Assembly: GCF_010093535.1 (NCBI RefSeq)
Contig: NW_022985208.1
Coordinates: forward strand, 312,953-376,952
Reading direction: 5' to 3'
DNA length: 64,000 nt
DNA from: Lindgomyces ingoldianus
Lineage: Eukaryota; Ascomycota; Dothideomycetes; Pleosporales; Lindgomycetaceae
This document shows positions 32,101-42,802 of this stretch, in pieces (within the stretch, counting starts at the first letter, position 1; each line of letters opens with the position of its first letter). The notes below the pieces were generated by a model. It made no database searches. It saw only the letters and a list, made by a program, of their open reading frames with translations, and was not told the origin of the DNA. The translations under genes were made by a program, and so were the position numbers.

Positions 32101-35100
32101 GAGGAGAAGGGCGGGGGAACGAAGAGTGGGCCGAAGGAATATGGAGAAGGTTTCTTGCTGAGAACTGAAGATGTAGAAGATACGGTACCTAGATATACCC
32201 ATAAAGGGTAGTTCAGAACTTGCTTCGGTCCACCAGAGAAAGATTCGGCCCAAAGGTTGATAGGGGTTGGTAATGAAAAGGGCCAGAAAGCGGGCGTGTC
32301 GACTTCATTTGAGGAGCAGTGCTAAGAAGATTGGGATTCATGTTCCGGGTTGGTACAATTCGACTTTACCATTTGAATAATGGTATTGGTCTGCTCGAGA
32401 AAGCTCGTTTGAGGAGCTGCTCGTGTCGAAGCCACCTGCAGCCAGCCCATTTAGGAAAGGGCAATCGGACTCGGACTGTGGACCGAATGTGGTAAGTGAT
32501 GAAAAGCCGTGAGAATTGCGGGGAAGTTGACCAAAAAGCCTGCTAGGGCTGTAGGGCGTCTGCCTGGGCTGCAACATCCACCAAGAGAAATAGCGAAGAA
32601 CCGCCGAGAAGGGTTGGGCAACGTCCTTCCTTAATGCTCGACTTTGTTACGATCAGATGCGGCTGAATATGTGGGAGGTGAGTATACTTTGCCCAGAAAT
32701 AAAGCCGATATCATCTTTGTCGTAAAGGTACTGCTTTTATCCAGGAAGCATATAGTAACCATGTCATAGTCATCAGATTCCCTGCCCAAGATGATGCGGA
32801 CCATCACAGGGGCATGCATTGCTTGTGGTTACGCAAGATTGCTGTGGGCTAATATCAATGAGGGACCCTCAGTGGAAAATTAGGCGATGAAGCTTGCAGT
32901 GTCAGGCCACACCGAACGTCGACGTTGGAAAATGTCCGCAGGGATGTAAGCCTTCTCTTTAATCTCGACAAGGGGTTCCTCAACGCTTCCAACCCTAGCC
33001 TGATCCAGCTTTTTTCGTAGGACCCACCACGTGCCTTGAATTCTGTTCGAGGTGCTTCTTGGAGCTCGTGTGCATGTCCCTTCGGACTGATCGGCCTTGA
33101 CTCCTTTGAAACTCCCTTCCTATTACCTTGGCTTATAAATGTGGGACGAGCAAGCGGATAGAATAGCTAGGAATGCCTATGTATTGGCTGAGCTAAATGC
33201 TAATTGTGAGTCTGATTCTGTGACAGCCAATTTCATGGCAATATCAGACGTAGAGTCAGTTCGGTCGCGGAGATGTGCCCCGTCCATTAGACTTCGAGGG
33301 TTGATCTACCTAACATGCCCATTGGATGTGTGATAACCCTTGGACTGCAAAACAATAGTGTCCGGTGACGACACTGTAAATTCTAGCTTCCGACCATGGT
33401 GATCCCGGGTAGGTGCAGCAGTGTGGCGATGGATAGGAACCGCAATTGGACCTTATCTTCGGCAAGTTTTTTTTTAGCAGAGCAAGAGGTCTCCTGGGGA
33501 TGTTGCTTATTTGAACCGAGGTGACTTGTGCGTGACTTCTGCAGGGTCCAACGTGAGACAAGTCTGATGCGAAGTTTTGCTGTGGCTGAAGCTCGGCGGT
33601 TGAAAGTAGGTGTGAAGCATCAAGGGCGTGGAATAATCACTGCAGAATGGCAGAAATGAGAAGACAGCTTTCAGAAGGCTAACTTCGGCCCATTCAATGG
33701 AACATGTCACAGGGGACAGTGACGGGTCAAGGTACTGTGCCTAGGTAGGTGATGGAATATAGGGGATGATGGCATCGGCCCCTGGAGAGACACAAACAGA
33801 ATAATGGTGGCACGAAGTGTCGATAGAAGTCCCGACTGTGGAGGGACTTTGGAGTTTAGTGTGTCATTGTGCGCCTGCGAACAAATCGGGGCCTTCCTAA
33901 ATGCTACACAGCAGGATGAAGAAGCGCCAAATGTTGTCGAGTATCCCAATCGCATGGCTACCATCGGCAACACAGGCTCGGCTGGAACAGGCAGGGCAAA
34001 GAGTGATGAATTGAACTTGACCCTGGATGGATCCACGTGGCGAGGTGAAAGAAGGCGTGAAACCGCCATCGAATGACCTCGCGATGGAAGTTTCTTCCTG
34101 TCCACGCTCGCCGTTGATGCTGAGGACCGTCGGTCTCCAGCTCTGTACCACAATGATTGGGCACGCAAGGGGTGTGGAAGCCGGAGACGGACCAGGGGCG
34201 TGGAAGTCAGGAAGGCAGCGCCAAATTGATCGCCGGTCGTGATTGCAAAAAGCATGTGTGGATGTGACAGAAATGTCCACGTGCCCCTTAGGTCGGAAAT
34301 AATGGGACTGCGGCTCTTGATGTGCTGTCCTGAGGGTGCTTTAGGGGCAAAGGAGTTACTTTTTGACAGAAACCGGAGGGCGCGGCATCGGGATGATGTC
34401 TAGCTACATGAGATCGCGGCGGTGATTGGCAGACAAGGGCCCCGCAGAATTCGTCTGCCTGATCTAAATGCTTACATTCAAGACCTTGGATGCACACAGA
34501 GAATCTTGGGTGTCTGCCCGGCAGGGAAGAGGTCAGTTGGTGCATGTCTGGAAGCGGACGTCTTCAAACGTGTGAGGTGCCCCCCATCGCTTGCTTGTCT
34601 GCAGTCCACGCCGGCCTTGAGATCGTGTCCAACGTCGTCTGTGCTTGCGCAGGAGCAGTCAGTGTTGGGTGAAGCTTGTCTGCACCGCGCTGGCGACTCG
34701 CGAGCCATGAACTGTCGTTCAGGCGTTTGCACATCAGCTGGGAAGTGGCGGAGGCCCACCTCCTGAGCATCTTGGGAGAGGGGGATCTTCTCTGGCAGCA
34801 CCAACACCGGGCCAGCGCTGGTGATTCGCTGCAGGGCTGCAAGCCTGCCAGAGGACCGGGATTCTTAGCGCATCGCAGGACTGCCGGACGACGACTGAAG
34901 GCAACTAAGGCCGCAAAGGCGGTCGCTGGATGGGCAAGCCATGAGCCACATCCAGCACCAGCTTTGAGGAACGCGGTGAGAGGCCACGCTAGTGCTGCAC
35001 CCTCGCGTCTCTGGGTTCTCGGAGGAGGGCCGACTTGTGAGAAGCCCATCGAGGGCGTCGAAAATGCCGCTGCCAGCAGCCTGAAGCTCGCGGCGCAGGC

Positions 35101-36848
35101 TGCACTTCTGGCCTCGAGTACCACGGGGGCCACTCTCACTACTGCCAGGCAGCGTGGTGTCGTTGCATGGTGTTTTGGGGCACGACACAGACGCGGTCCA
35201 AATTGGAGCAGATGGCGATATCGTAGTGCCATCGCCGGTCTAGCTCACAGACTGCAGAGCGGCTCGACTCTCCACCCCACCTGGTGCTCCCGCGACGTGA
35301 TGGAGCTCAGACTTCAGCTCGCCTGCAAAAGGCTGATACCGCTGGGCCAGTGGGAACGCGGCAGCTCCAACACGGGCCACACGGAGGTTTGCAGACGCTC
35401 GCGATCGCTGGGGACCGCCAGCAGCGTGTTGGCCGCAGCGGGAGGCCAAAACGTCCCTCGTCCTTCGACCTCGACGTGGCCAGCCTATATCAGGGCGCGC
35501 TATTAGGAGGAGTATGTATCGAGTACCTGCAACAATGCGAAGAGCGCGCAGATAGCGACAGCCGTGGCTACTGCGCGACCGCCGGGGACCCAGTGCCAGT
35601 GTTAATGTTCTTGCTGCGATCCAGGGCACCGTTGATGGGTCTAATCGATCCGGACAGCGCAGTGATTCTCCCGCAGCGTCGCGCGCAGAGCTATCGCTGG
35701 CCGTCCAAGGTCGGTCCGTCACTATGTGCGACCCTGGGTGCCCTTCCCACAATCAAAGCGTGTGCACCACCACCGTCCACTGGACTGGCCCTGTGTGGCA
35801 GCGATTCCTTGTCCGCGTCGTCAGGACCAGTCCCAACGCGCGCCTTCCTGTGCCTGCTTTCACTTTTAGCACTGAGCAGCCCACACCTCACCTCACACAC
35901 ACGACCTCAGCATCCCCATCCACATCCACACCCCATCCCCCATCCCCCATCCCCCATTCCTTCCGTCCTCGCCGCTCCACATACACCATTTCCGCGCCCG
36001 TCCCCTCTCCTCTTCAGATGCTCTGCGCGCGCGCTGCTGCCCTCGCCGTCGCCTCACCCCCTACCCCGTGCCCGCCGACTGACAGACGGCTGCTCACCTT
36101 TGCTGTCTCGGCCGTGCTTATCGCGATTGGCCAGTGCCCGCCGTCCCGCTAGGCGGCCCCTCGACAGTCGTGGGCGGCGCGAAACGCCCATCCGAGCTCT
36201 CAAGTCCACGTCCGCGTCCTAAAATTCCGTCCAGATCCTCGCCGCCATTGGCCTCACCAACCGTTTTCTCGCCGCGAGAACCCAATCGCCCTCCAGCCCA
36301 GCCTGCATGCCCTTTCCTTGACCACCCTCCTCGCAGTCTAGCGCCCGTCAGGCTCTCTGCTCTTCCTTTTCTTCCGCCGCGTTGCCTTGGTCTCATATCT
36401 GGCCCGCCAGTCGTCTTTTGAGCCCGCATCGCATTGTCGCGCTGTCGCATTCCCCCCCCAACCCAACCCAACCCGGCGCGTCAACTGTCCAACGCCGCCA
36501 GAGTGCACCGCCATCGCCGTGAACAAGCGCAGGGCTGCATCCAGCTTTTTTTTGCTGCAATTTGTTTTGATTGCGCCCGCGCGCCAATCACCGAAACCCA
36601 TTTTTCGCGTGCAACTCCCGACTGGCGCCCCTCCCAAAGTTCACCCGGCATAACGACGTCTCGAAGTTGTTTTACCCCCTAGGTCGGTTTCTACACCCGC
36701 CTTCTCTTGCATAGCTTCCGGAACCCGTTGCATCTAGCCCGCCGTCCCCGAATCCGCACATTTGTTCGCTTCACAAGCCTCGAACTCGCCACGACCGTTC
36801 TTCTTTGTCTCTGAGACGGTCACTAACAACCGCACGACAAAGGAAAGC
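29140..36848. other. 7.7-kb gene-poor region, right part probably the long 5' region of the RNA-binding protein gene
   Basis: No protein family recognised on either strand. Left part (29.1-33 kb) looks comparatively AT-rich with only short ORFs. From about 34.4 kb composition becomes GC-rich and stops are rare on both strands. ATG-initiated ORFs at 33707-34255 (-, 182 codons) and 34564-35232 (-, 222 codons) look like chance readings; the overlapping plus-strand ORFs at 34676-35506 and 35284-36222 lack ATG starts. From 35.8 kb to the ATG the sequence is a C/T-rich leader. A long non-coding transcript or very long 5' UTR is possible. Confidence 0.5.
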
Positions 36849-38594
36849 ATGGCCGGTGGGCCGAGTCCGAGCAGCACCAGTCCCTCGAACCTCTCCAACA
36901 GCCCGTTCCTGCACGGCTCCTTCAGCTCGACCTCGTCCTCACCGCCGAAGCAGCCCTTTTCTGCGCAGCACACCATGACGGCCGACGTGTTTTCCGCATC
37001 GCATACATACAACCTCCCTGCGCCCATAGGAGAGCGCCGGCACTTGGAGAAGAATGGTATGTCTCTGCTCTCCTTCAGCGAGGCCGAGACCAGCGCCGAG
37101 CCCAAGGGGTATCCCTCCATCTTCCTGCGAAAACTCCCGAGCAACAGCGACCGCGATGCTGTACGCAACATCCTCCTCTTTGCGAAAGATCTCATTGACT
37201 GCGAGCTCGTCCCCGGTCCGAAGTACCCCGAAGACAAGGGCTTTGTATCTGCCGTGGCCAGATTCCGGACCCTGGAAGGTGCAAAGGAAGCAAGAAACCT
37301 CCTCAACGGGAAACGCAACGCCTCGAATGACGCCAATATCATCGTAGAGCTGGTGCAGGAGGGCATCCCCGGTACCATTGGCTCCCGGCGCAACACAGTC
37401 GACAGCGCACCCATCAGACAAGGATCAGTCTCCACTGCATCCGGTATCTCCAGCGCTACGACGAATGGCCGTCAATCCTCGCGATATAACGGAACGTTCC
37501 AAAACATGGAGAAAATGTCCCCACCAAATGGAACCCCCGGTCTTGGCAACGGTGAATTTCCGGTCCAGAATGTGTTTTCCCCGACCTCTCCCGTCAACAC
37601 ATCCTTCCCGCATCGCAACTTGGGCAAATCGGTCATCAACGACGAGGCCGATGATGACGACGGCCTTTTGAAGGAATCCATTGGGTATGCCACCGGCGGG
37701 CCGCCAGTCCAATCTTCCATTTCTCGTCGCACAACGAACCCGTCGATTCCCGTTTCCCGCTTCTCCCAACTTTCGCTCAACACGAACGGCGTGAACGGAA
37801 TGAGTTCGCCGCCTATGCCTAGCTATGCATCTCCTCGTTCTGCCGCTACGATGCAATCTCCTGGCACAGCATTATCTGCTATGTCTCCACATACAATCCC
37901 CTCTGCCATAGGCAATCTGGGACCAAATGCCTCTTACCAGCAGTATACACAGCATTTTTCTAGACATAACTATCCTCCAGTCAATCCGGCCGATCAGAAT
38001 CCTCCATGTAACACTTTGTATGTTGGAAATTTGCCGATCGACACATCGGAAGACGAGCTCAAAGCCATGTTCTCCAAGCAGCGTGGATATAAGAGGCTCT
38101 GCTTCCGGACCAAACAGAACGGGCCCATGTGCTTTGTCGAATTTGAAGACGTCTCTTTCGCCACAAAGGCGTTGAACGAACTTTACGGACAGCCTTTGCA
38201 TAACTCTGTGAAGGGCGGTATCCGACTCAGCTTCTCGAAGAACCCACTTGGCGTACGCTCCGGACAATCTACTGGCATGGGGACTGCGTCCACCATTCCT
38301 CCTACGACCCCCTTGCCCGGTTTCGGCGGCAATATCGCAACACCCCCAGGCTTCTCTACGGCTACCGGACCTCCTCCCGGCCTCTCAGCTCCCCCCGGCC
38401 TCTCTACACCTGTCAATACCAATGGAACGTCTGGATTTGGCATGTATGCTAACGGTGGATTTGGAATGGGCATCAACGATATGGCCAGTCCTATCCGATC
38501 TCAACCCCTCACCGCTGGGCTAGCAACCAGCGTCTCAGGGACTGGTTTCAGCAATATGAATGCGAGCTACTCTGCATATATGATGGGGCGTTGA
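36849..38594 (+). CDS. scw1: RRM RNA-binding protein, Scw1/Whi3-like
   Basis: 581 aa, single exon. Cytoplasmic mRNA-binding regulator of cell-wall integrity, septation or cell size in yeasts (family knowledge). Seen: a Ser/Pro-rich N-terminus; RRM1 at about 87-168 with SIFLRKLP and FVSAVARF; a low-complexity linker; and RRM2 at about 386-467 with TLYVGNLP (RNP2) and GPMCFVEFED (RNP1), continuing into the strongly conserved GGIRLSFSKNPLGVR. The tail is Gly/Pro/Asn-rich with PPGL/PPGF repeats. The frame is open upstream to a TTG at 36762, but the ATG at 36849 (AAAGCATGG) is the first methionine and gives MAGGPSPSS. A long C/T-rich upstream region suggests an extended 5' UTR. Confidence 0.9.
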   Translation: MAGGPSPSSTSPSNLSNSPFLHGSFSSTSSSPPKQPFSAQHTMTADVFSASHTYNLPAPIGERRHLEKNGMSLLSFSEAETSAEPKGYPSIFLRKLPSNSDRDAVRNILLFAKDLIDCELVPGPKYPEDKGFVSAVARFRTLEGAKEARNLLNGKRNASNDANIIVELVQEGIPGTIGSRRNTVDSAPIRQGSVSTASGISSATTNGRQSSRYNGTFQNMEKMSPPNGTPGLGNGEFPVQNVFSPTSPVNTSFPHRNLGKSVINDEADDDDGLLKESIGYATGGPPVQSSISRRTTNPSIPVSRFSQLSLNTNGVNGMSSPPMPSYASPRSAATMQSPGTALSAMSPHTIPSAIGNLGPNASYQQYTQHFSRHNYPPVNPADQNPPCNTLYVGNLPIDTSEDELKAMFSKQRGYKRLCFRTKQNGPMCFVEFEDVSFATKALNELYGQPLHNSVKGGIRLSFSKNPLGVRSGQSTGMGTASTIPPTTPLPGFGGNIATPPGFSTATGPPPGLSAPPGLSTPVNTNGTSGFGMYANGGFGMGINDMASPIRSQPLTAGLATSVSGTGFSNMNASYSAYMMGR

Positions 38595-39968
38595 AGATTC
38601 CTGACGAACTGAGTCTGTTATGCCGTCACGAGTGACGAACTGGGAGTTGAAAGAGCGTCGATCACTACACATGCGAAACGCTTGTCCCGTCCATTGTTGC
38701 ATTATATCCTGTCACTTCTGTCATTGCGAGGTGTTTTTTTTCCTTGCCGATTTTTACTTCCTTCTCCTTCTTGCACGGGCATGGGTACTGGCGTGAAAAC
38801 TCCTTGAGGACCGCTGCGTCCATTGGGGCTGGGCTATATTTCAAGCATACAGCGATGATTCCCCCTTGTGCGTTGATTTGATTACAGGATTTGCTCGGAG
38901 CGGGCGTCTAGGATGGGGAGTTTTTTTTTTTTTTTTTTTTTCTTTTCCTTTGTTAGTTCGGTGCATCCTTTAGGTTGCATTTTGTCTTTCGTTTTCTTCC
39001 TGCTTGTCTGGTCAGGAACTCGGAAAAGCAGGTCGTGCAGGACTATTGCATGGAAAGGGGATGGCTGGGGATACGTACGGGGCTTTGCGGTAGACCCTTG
39101 CGAGGGCCTGTTTCTCTTCTCTCACCATTTGTGGCAGCAGGGTCGGTTATGGCTGGTTTCCTTGGCTGTCTGTTCATCTGCAACGGAGTTGTTCGTTCAT
39201 GGGCCTGCACACATGGAACGGCGCTATCACACTCGGACGTGCATGGCTGGATCACATCTTGGTTGAGCAGACATTTGTTGTCCTGGTTTTGCTTGCATGG
39301 CGGCTATTTGCATGGGATACCTATCTTCCCATGTCTTGGGGGTATTTTCTTCTGGGTCACAGGCTACTCTTAGAATCGCGTTTTATGCTCTGCGGCATCA
39401 TGGGAGCTGGGCGATATCCTGTCCTTACAGCATTCTGGTTTTCTGGTAGCATTTACTCGGATTTGCCTTTTAGTTTTGTTCCTGCAGACCCTGTTTTGAT
39501 GGAGATCTCCCTATCGTGGTGCCCCGGTTTTCAAGAGCACCCAGCCTCGGTTCTTTAGAAAGGGCCATCAGCACTAATAAAAGTCATGTCGTCGTCGTTG
39601 CGAAGACGTTGCAATTGAGCTGCGGTGGTGGTGTGAATGACGACGCCCTGCAGTAAACTCACCGTTCCCGGGTAGCCGAACGCGAAGATCCTCGCCTGGG
39701 CACTTTATTCTGGAAGCAGGAACACGCCCGAGACACGATCTCCCAGAGCAAGGTTGACTTCACATGCAGTGTGATATCCGGTTTCGAGTGGGGAGCTCTC
39801 ATTGGTGAACCCGAGCACCCACGTGATGCCACCTTGGCAACCGCTTTTTTCTTACAAGCTTCACCACTTCAGCTTCAACCTCAACCCAGTCGTGTCCTCT
39901 TCCTCTTTGTCTAATCCCCTTTCTCCCATTTTCTTAGGTCAATGCCGCTCAATTGATCTGTCCCCATT
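38595..39968. other. intergenic; 3' region of the RNA-binding gene
   Basis: Contains a poly-T run at about 38921-38941 in a T-rich stretch. ORFs at 38913-39266 and 39199-39558 overlap in different frames and resemble no known protein, so a long 3' UTR plus the promoter of the ribosomal-protein gene is the simplest reading. Confidence 0.5.
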
Positions 39969-41370
39969 ATGCCCCCCCGGTTGCGATGCCCTAATCTTCT
40001 CTGTGCGACAAGCTGTTACCCATCCATTCGACCTTCCTCATTACCTCGTCTGGCTCGAGTGTCACGCGAATTCTCTCAAACCTCATGTCAACGGGCAACT
40101 CTAAGGCGGCGTAAATTTTATGAGTGGCTTAATGGGCCGGGATCATTGCTGAAAGAGCCTATTCCTGGATCCACAAACTACCTTGGGGCCTACGACAAAT
40201 ACGGGAACCTCGTGCGGGCGCGCCCAGGGTGGACGAGGAAACGGCCTGGAGATAAAAAGGCCGAAGGGGAAAAGAACGATGTTGCCACAATCGAGTCCGA
40301 AGAGCAGACGCCAGCGGGACAGGAAATAATAGACGAGCTGGAGATGTCGGTTCGTCGAGACGAGGAGAAGAAGAACGACGCAAGGGCTGCGGAACAGGAT
40401 GATAAACTACCACCAGAGACTGCTGAAGACTTGCGGCCTTTTCCGCAGAATAAGCACTTCAGGAGTCAGCCGGTGCTTAGCGAAGAGTTGCGAGAGGCGA
40501 TATACCAACGTGTTGCGAGAGACGGCATGTCAGTGTCACTTGTGAGCGTGGAGTTTGGAGTCAGTAATGAGCGGGTAGGCGCTGTGGTGAGGTTGAAACA
40601 GATGGAGAAGGAGTGGATCGCGCAGGTATGTTCGTTTCCTCTCAGCCCTCAATTGACACGCAATGATGAGACACTTTACAAAATTCGATTAGTCTTTAAG
40701 ACATCCCACATGGTTACAAAACTAAACTATGCTCTTTCTGATGCTTCCTTCACCTCCCCTTCTAGAGACCATCAGATGAAGAGTTAGCACTAACGAGGCG
40801 AATCAGGGCAAGAAACTCGCCGTCCCATACTCCAAAGCTGTTCTCGCCATGGTTCCTACGACACCCTACATTAACCCCTCGCTCCCCGAGAATAAAGGCA
40901 AACGTCCCATCACGCACGAAGCTATTAACGACCTAATTGTTCATCCTGCAACTCGCCAGCAGCTTTTCGTCCCCGTCTCCGAATCGCGCCACTTCACTCG
41001 CGTCGACGCCGGTAAGGCTTTTGACAACGACCTTCTCCCCGCTGACGAGCGCATCCCACATCCGGAGTTGGTCCAGGCGGAGCGCGATATCGCGTCAGGG
41101 CTGAGCATCGAGGAGCGCAGGCAGCTGGCCGAAGAGCGCATGGAGAAAGAGCAGGAAAGAAGGAGGCAGCAGGAGTCGAAGAGGCTAGAGGAGCTGAAGA
41201 AGGTCAAAACGGTGGCTGGGAGGAGATGGGATTTCGTTTTCCAGGATGTGAATGTGGAAAGCGTGGGGCGGGATGGAAGGAGCCCCAAGGGTGTCGGGTG
41301 GAGATACGGATTCCCGCATGAGGACCGTAAGAAGGGACAGGTCAAGATCCCTACAAAGGTCGAGGCATGA
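39969..41370 (+). CDS. MRPS35: mitochondrial small ribosomal subunit protein mS45 (Mrps35/Bot1)
   Basis: Component of the mitochondrial 37S subunit. Exons 39969-40625 and 40807-41370 give 406 aa. Seen: an arginine-rich presequence (MPPRLRCPNLL...RVSREFSQTS) consistent with matrix import, then LRRRKFYEWLNGPGS and TNYLGAYD...GWTRKRPG typical of the family. The middle has a short helix-turn-helix-like stretch (LREAIYQRVARDGMSVSLVSVEFGVS). The 181-nt intron joins MEKEWIAQ to GKKLAVPYSKAV, followed by VHPATRQQLFVPVSESRHFTR and LLPADERIPHPEL, the diagnostic blocks. A Glu/Arg-rich helix and YGFPHEDRKKGQVKIPTKVEA end the protein. The intron is longer than its neighbours; no in-frame reading through it works. 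The downstream gene is convergent, 134 nt away. Confidence 0.92.
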
Positions 41371-41504
41371 ACTGTCGGATTCTGTCGGATATCCTGTGTA
41401 TATGTATGTACCTGTAACATATGTGGAGCGGGTGCTTGGGAGTATGTATAGGATTGAACAGGCCTCCATCGCCACAGCCTGCTCTCCTGTTTTTATCTGC
41501 TGGT

Positions 41505-42147
41505 TTATCGATACTGCACCTTCTGTCCCCCCCTCTTCTCCATCTTCTGTTGTCGCTTGCTCGCGGGCTGGGGATGAGGTACGCCAGCAGCATCGGCGTA
41601 TCCTTGACGAACGCCTGCAAAGGTCGTGTAAGCAAGCCAGGCCGAATAAGCCGGGACAACAGCCTAGCAAGTATTAGCTACGTAGCACACCAGGCTCCTG
41701 CTCAGCGAACAGAGGATGCCAACTCACCATCCACCACCATGCCCAGTCGCCCACCACGGCCGCAAGCACCAGTACGCCATAGGTCCAGTAGGTGACATCC
41801 CACATATACTCGGTCAAGCCCTTCGCGTCCAGGTCCTCGCCGCTCCTCTTCACCTGCCCATCGGGACCGTAGGTTGGGCGGCCGCTGCGCTCGAAGATGA
41901 AGAATTGGATGAGGAGCTGGGGGGCGCAGAGGAGGGCGTAGAGGACGAGGGATTTGCGGGTGAATGAGGAGCGGAATAGGAGTGCGCGCAGGAGCCAGTA
42001 GAAGAAGTGGACGGCGAGGGTAAGGTAAAGAGTGGTGTTGAGGCGGGCCGTATTGCGGGAGGCGAGAGTTTTAGTTGCTTTCTGGGTCTGTCAGTGGAGG
42101 TGGTAGGAGGGACGGGAAGGGTTAGTGTGGGATATTACTTGGGCCAT
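41505..42147 (-). CDS. SND2: SND2/TMEM208 homologue (SRP-independent ER targeting)
   Basis: ER membrane protein helping target proteins whose transmembrane segments are internal or C-terminal. Exons 42147-42139, 42081-41728 and 41663-41505 give 173 aa. Exon 1 encodes only MAQ; the 57-nt intron then leads to KATKTLASRNTARL. Seen: about four hydrophobic helices (about 20-40, 48-66, 104-120, 122-138), a KGLTEYMWDVTYWT signature, and a basic C-terminus KRQQKMEKRGGQKVQYR. The second intron (GTGAGT...GCTAG) joins WWWM to AVVPAYSAWLA. MAQKATKTLA at the N-terminus is the usual start of fungal homologues, supporting the tiny first exon. Divergent from the Cdc27 gene. Confidence 0.9.
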
Positions 42148-42802
42148 GACGAAAACCAAGGACTAGGCGGCGTGCAAGGGGGTGGTAGATGGGGTAGGGT
42201 GCAGGGTGCAGGGTGCAAGGCGCAGGGTGCAGGGTGAGTATGGTGAGTGCAGAAGGTGAAGGGCAAATAGTGAAAAGTGGACGATGAATGGGTAGTGAAT
42301 GCCAAAGCAACCATGGACGTCTGTGGTTGGCTGGGTCGAGCGAGCGCACGGGCCGAAGCTGCTGCCGCTTCACAACAGAGACGTGCAGGCGCGAAGTCCT
42401 CCACGGCCAACCTGCAACCACCACCTGGGCACCCTCTCACTTCACCGCGCCAGGCTCCCTCAACCCTCCAGCTCCCTTCTTCCCGACCCGCCTGTGACCC
42501 GCCTGCGACCCGCCTCCCGACATGCCGTTCTGAACCCGACGCGGTTTGCCAATTCGCTTTGTCAAGCCGCATGCCGAAAGCGTCACATAGCAACAACAGC
42601 AACAGCACCAGCAAGCAGCCCCAGCACCAGCACCAGCAACAACAATACCGGCTCACGCACCGGGCTTGCTGCATACTCTCCCCCCTCATCTCTACACCCA
42701 CCGCTCCCTCTTCTCTCCCAACATCCCTCCTCGCCGCATTCATGAGTACTCGATAAACATCTCCGCCACCTCCTCCAAACACACCCTCACCTACCACCGA
42801 CC
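42148..42802. other. bidirectional promoter region between SND2 and CDC27
   Basis: Shared upstream region with a 7-bp tandem repeat near the SND2 side and a CAACAGCAACAGCACCAG-like microsatellite near 42590-42650 that encodes nothing obvious in this position. The last 100 bp are C/T-rich leader for CDC27. Confidence 0.55.
42197..42236 (+). repeat. short tandem repeat, unit GGGTGCA
   Basis: About five to six copies of GGGTGCA with minor variants (GCAAGGC), some 50 bp upstream of the SND2 start codon. Non-coding. Confidence 0.85.

Noticed and set aside
34676..35506. 276-codon open frame on the plus strand
   Set aside because: Begins with TTG rather than ATG, overlaps an antisense ORF, and shows no family features; stop-poor because the region is GC-rich.
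35284..36222. 312-codon open frame on the plus strand
   Set aside because: Starts at GTG, becomes low-complexity Pro/Ser/His from C/T-rich leader sequence; better read as the 5' region of the Scw1-like gene.
39199..39558. 119-codon hydrophobic ORF downstream of the Scw1-like gene
   Set aside because: T-rich sequence gives hydrophobic codons by composition, and it overlaps another ORF in a different frame; probably 3' UTR.
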